Made by a program: the position numbers and the translations under genes. Below, one piece after another: positions 5,312 through 6,628 of a stretch of DNA of 6,628 nt. Source of the DNA: JABMNX01 sp964625905 (lineage in GTDB: Bacteria; Patescibacteriota; Minisyncoccia; Phycocordibacterales; JABMNX01). Positions within the stretch are counted from its first letter, which is position 1. Each line of letters begins with the position of its first letter. A model generated the notes under the pieces. That model did not search any database and was not told the origin of the DNA. It was given only the letters and a program-made list of their open reading frames with translations. Where the stretch lies: the NCBI GenBank assembly GCA_964625905.1, contig CAZVBS010000031.1:1-6628 (forward strand), in the 5' to 3' direction.

Positions 5312-6433
5312 ATGGAAGTCATCGTAAACAGGCGACGGTTCACATATATTGTTGACGCTCTTCTTGAGCGGAAACGTGCCGATATATTCCCTTACAATGT
5401 TAAGGGAGTTTCGGTTCCGCAATTACTCATTCCGGATGAATTGCGGGAAAATGCTCGAGTACTTGCTCTTTTTTACTTCTTCGTCTGTATTTACATGCGA
5501 GGAGGGATTAAGAGTCATACTGCATTCAAGCAACTTATTAAATTGTGGAAAGATTATCCACACTACTTTGAGCCAGCTGAAGTAATAAAAATTCCAACAG
5601 AAGATGTACAAGAAATGCTCAAGAAATACGTTGGCTGGGATTCTAAAGTCGCAGGAAGGTTTTGGAAGGTTAATGCAAAACGCATGGACTTACATTGGGG
5701 ATCTAATCCATTCGAGATAATCAAAGGGACGCGATCATACGACGAGGCAGTTAGGAGAATTGCAAACAACGATAAGAAAAGCAAAAAGGAACGCAATAAC
5801 TCTCTCGATCTAAAGAACCAAGGGTTTATTGGATTCCAACACAAAATGGCTTCTATGCTCCTTTATTTCTACGATTGGGAGGGCTGGATTACATCTTTTC
5901 TATACCCATCTCCAGCAGACTTCCATCACTATCGTATCTTTATTGCAAACGAAGCGATAAGTATACTGGATCCAACTAATGGCTGTATCAGGTATCACAA
6001 CAAGATATCTGAATCAATTCGTACTGAACTAATGCACTATATGAAAACCCACAATACAACACCTGTTGAATTAGGTGATGCTATATGGTTATACTCGCTT
6101 GCTGTGTGTGGAGAATCGCCCGCTACTGTGACAAAAGATTCCGTCATCAGTAGCCTGCCACTGTTTGTGGCTGGAGAAATCAAGAGTACATTCGACACAC
6201 CCATATGGACACAACGTCAAAAGAAAAAATTATTGAGAACATGTGGTATTTGTGTACTACGAGAGACATGTACTTACGCAATTCCATCAAATCCGTACTA
6301 CAAAAAAGGTTTGATTGAACTCCGTACGCGTACACCAGTACCATGTATCTCAATTCCTGATGTCTTGATATCTAAACAGTCCGAGAGCACTGAACAAGAT
6401 CAATTGCCAATGCTTTTCCCACCCGACGAGTAA
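5312..6433 (+). CDS. Putative diverged HhH-GPD (endonuclease III-like) protein with Fe-S-type cysteines
   Basis: I do not recognise this 373-aa protein as a named family, but its pattern matches the HhH-GPD glycosylase fold. GWDSKVAGRFWKVNAKRM (108-125) resembles the Nth helix GFYRNKAKNI. GFQHKMASMLL (174-184) resembles the helix-hairpin-helix G-x3-K-x-A with Lys178. PADFHHYR (201-208) resembles the VDTHVxR segment, with Asp203, His205 and Arg208 in register. Near the C-terminus, CGICVLRETC (311-320) gives C-x2-C-x5-C, the spacing of Fe-S ligands 2-4 in endonuclease III. Cys266, in AIWLYSLAVC, would be ligand 1 with a 44-residue insertion after it. Residues about 154-166 are lysine-rich. The tail 354-373 looks disordered and contains QLPMLF (364-369), like a clamp-binding peptide. 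A queuosine-salvage-type glycosidase of the same fold is an alternative. The gene is single, with an SD-like site upstream and a terminator overlapping its stop codon. Confidence 0.55.
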   Translation: MEVIVNRRRFTYIVDALLERKRADIFPYNVKGVSVPQLLIPDELRENARVLALFYFFVCIYMRGGIKSHTAFKQLIKLWKDYPHYFEPAEVIKIPTEDVQEMLKKYVGWDSKVAGRFWKVNAKRMDLHWGSNPFEIIKGTRSYDEAVRRIANNDKKSKKERNNSLDLKNQGFIGFQHKMASMLLYFYDWEGWITSFLYPSPADFHHYRIFIANEAISILDPTNGCIRYHNKISESIRTELMHYMKTHNTTPVELGDAIWLYSLAVCGESPATVTKDSVISSLPLFVAGEIKSTFDTPIWTQRQKKKLLRTCGICVLRETCTYAIPSNPYYKKGLIELRTRTPVPCISIPDVLISKQSESTEQDQLPMLFPPDE

Positions 6434-6464
6434 CGTTTATGTTACTCGTCGGGTTTTTGTTTTT
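6421..6464 (+). terminator. Strong intrinsic terminator overlapping the stop codon of the 5312 gene
   Basis: ACCCGACGAGTAAC (6421-6434) pairs perfectly over 14 bp with 6441-6454 across a 6-base loop, followed by TTTTTG and five T's. The TAA stop (6431-6433) lies inside the left arm, so ribosomes finishing translation would occupy the stem. Confidence 0.92.
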
Positions 6465-6465
6465 C

Positions 6466-6508
6466 ATAAAAATATTTAAAGAAAGAGCGGCCGTTGTGTG
6501 GTGGCCGC
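6466..6508 (-). terminator. Candidate terminator for a leftward transcript entering from the right edge
   Basis: GCGGCC (6487-6492) pairs with GGCCGC (6503-6508) across a 10-base loop. Read leftward it is followed by TCTTTCTTT and then an AT-rich run with five T's. The stem is short and the U-tract broken, so this is moderate evidence only. It would suit a gene convergent with the 5312 gene. Confidence 0.45.
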
Positions 6509-6522
6509 CCCTTAAGCATGTG

Positions 6523-6553
6523 ACGTGGTCATTGTTCAAAACAACTACCACGT
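6523..6553. repeat. Inverted repeat ACGTGGT/ACCACGT with a stacked inner helix
   Basis: The 7-bp outer stem 6523-6529/6547-6553 is separated by a 2x2 internal loop from a 4-bp inner stem 6532-6535/6541-6544 with a TCAAA loop. No T-tract follows on either strand. It may belong to the 3' end of a leftward gene or RNA beyond the window. The rest of 6554-6628 shows nothing I can assign. Confidence 0.5.
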
Positions 6554-6628
6554 GTACAGTGCGTTACTTGATCCAAAATACCATGGAAAATGCACGTCTG
6601 TTTTGAGTACAAACGAATCACAGCGCCC

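Noticed and set aside
1..6628. CRISPR array, tRNA or rRNA gene, insertion sequence ends, attachment site
   Set aside because: No regularly spaced repeats, no cloverleaf with CCA-type arms, no rRNA signature, no transposase and no terminal repeats with target duplications were found.

Overview
The window looks like chromosomal DNA of a low-GC, small-genome bacterium, most probably a member of the candidate phyla radiation (Patescibacteria, Parcubacteria-like). This is inferred from the gene styles: an RNase J with a basic N-terminal extension, a single-domain PspC protein, a compact endonuclease III, standard code, and core genes without Shine-Dalgarno (SD) sites. No rRNA, tRNA or taxon marker confirms it.

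Layout. (1) 9-1763, +: ribonuclease J, possibly cut at its 5' end by the window edge. (2) 1764-2112: a gene-free stretch dense in inverted repeats, including a 19-bp perfect stem inside a larger fold closed by a 7-bp helix. It is best read as an unidentified structured RNA or a cis-acting leader. (3) 2113-3297, +: a 12-helix MFS transporter starting almost at its predicted transcription start. (4) 3378-3626 and 3663-4331, -: a PspC-domain membrane protein and endonuclease III, probably co-transcribed with nth first. (5) 4396-5115, -: an HNH-AP2 endonuclease with its own terminator. (6) 5312-6433, +: an unannotated 373-aa protein, transcribed divergently from the HNH gene and ended by a strong terminator. 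(7) 6434-6628: hairpins only, probably the terminator of a leftward gene beyond the edge.

The most interesting part is the divergent pair in 4396-6454. Both genes have SD sites, unlike their neighbours, and each is closed by its own intrinsic terminator. The rightward protein reads as a very diverged HhH-GPD (endonuclease III-like) glycosylase: it has a Lys and an Asp in the expected places and a Cys-x2-Cys-x5-Cys cluster, with the expected first Cys 45 residues upstream. The HNH-AP2 protein ends in DEDIPF, almost the tail of single-stranded DNA-binding protein (SSB). The glycosylase-like protein ends with QLPMLF, which resembles a sliding-clamp-binding peptide. Together they look like a small DNA-processing cassette, possibly mobile, that could dock on the replication machinery; this is inference.

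Two core enzymes carry unusual substitutions at metal ligands. RNase J has Tyr where motif C normally has His, and Nth has lost two of its four iron-sulfur cysteines.
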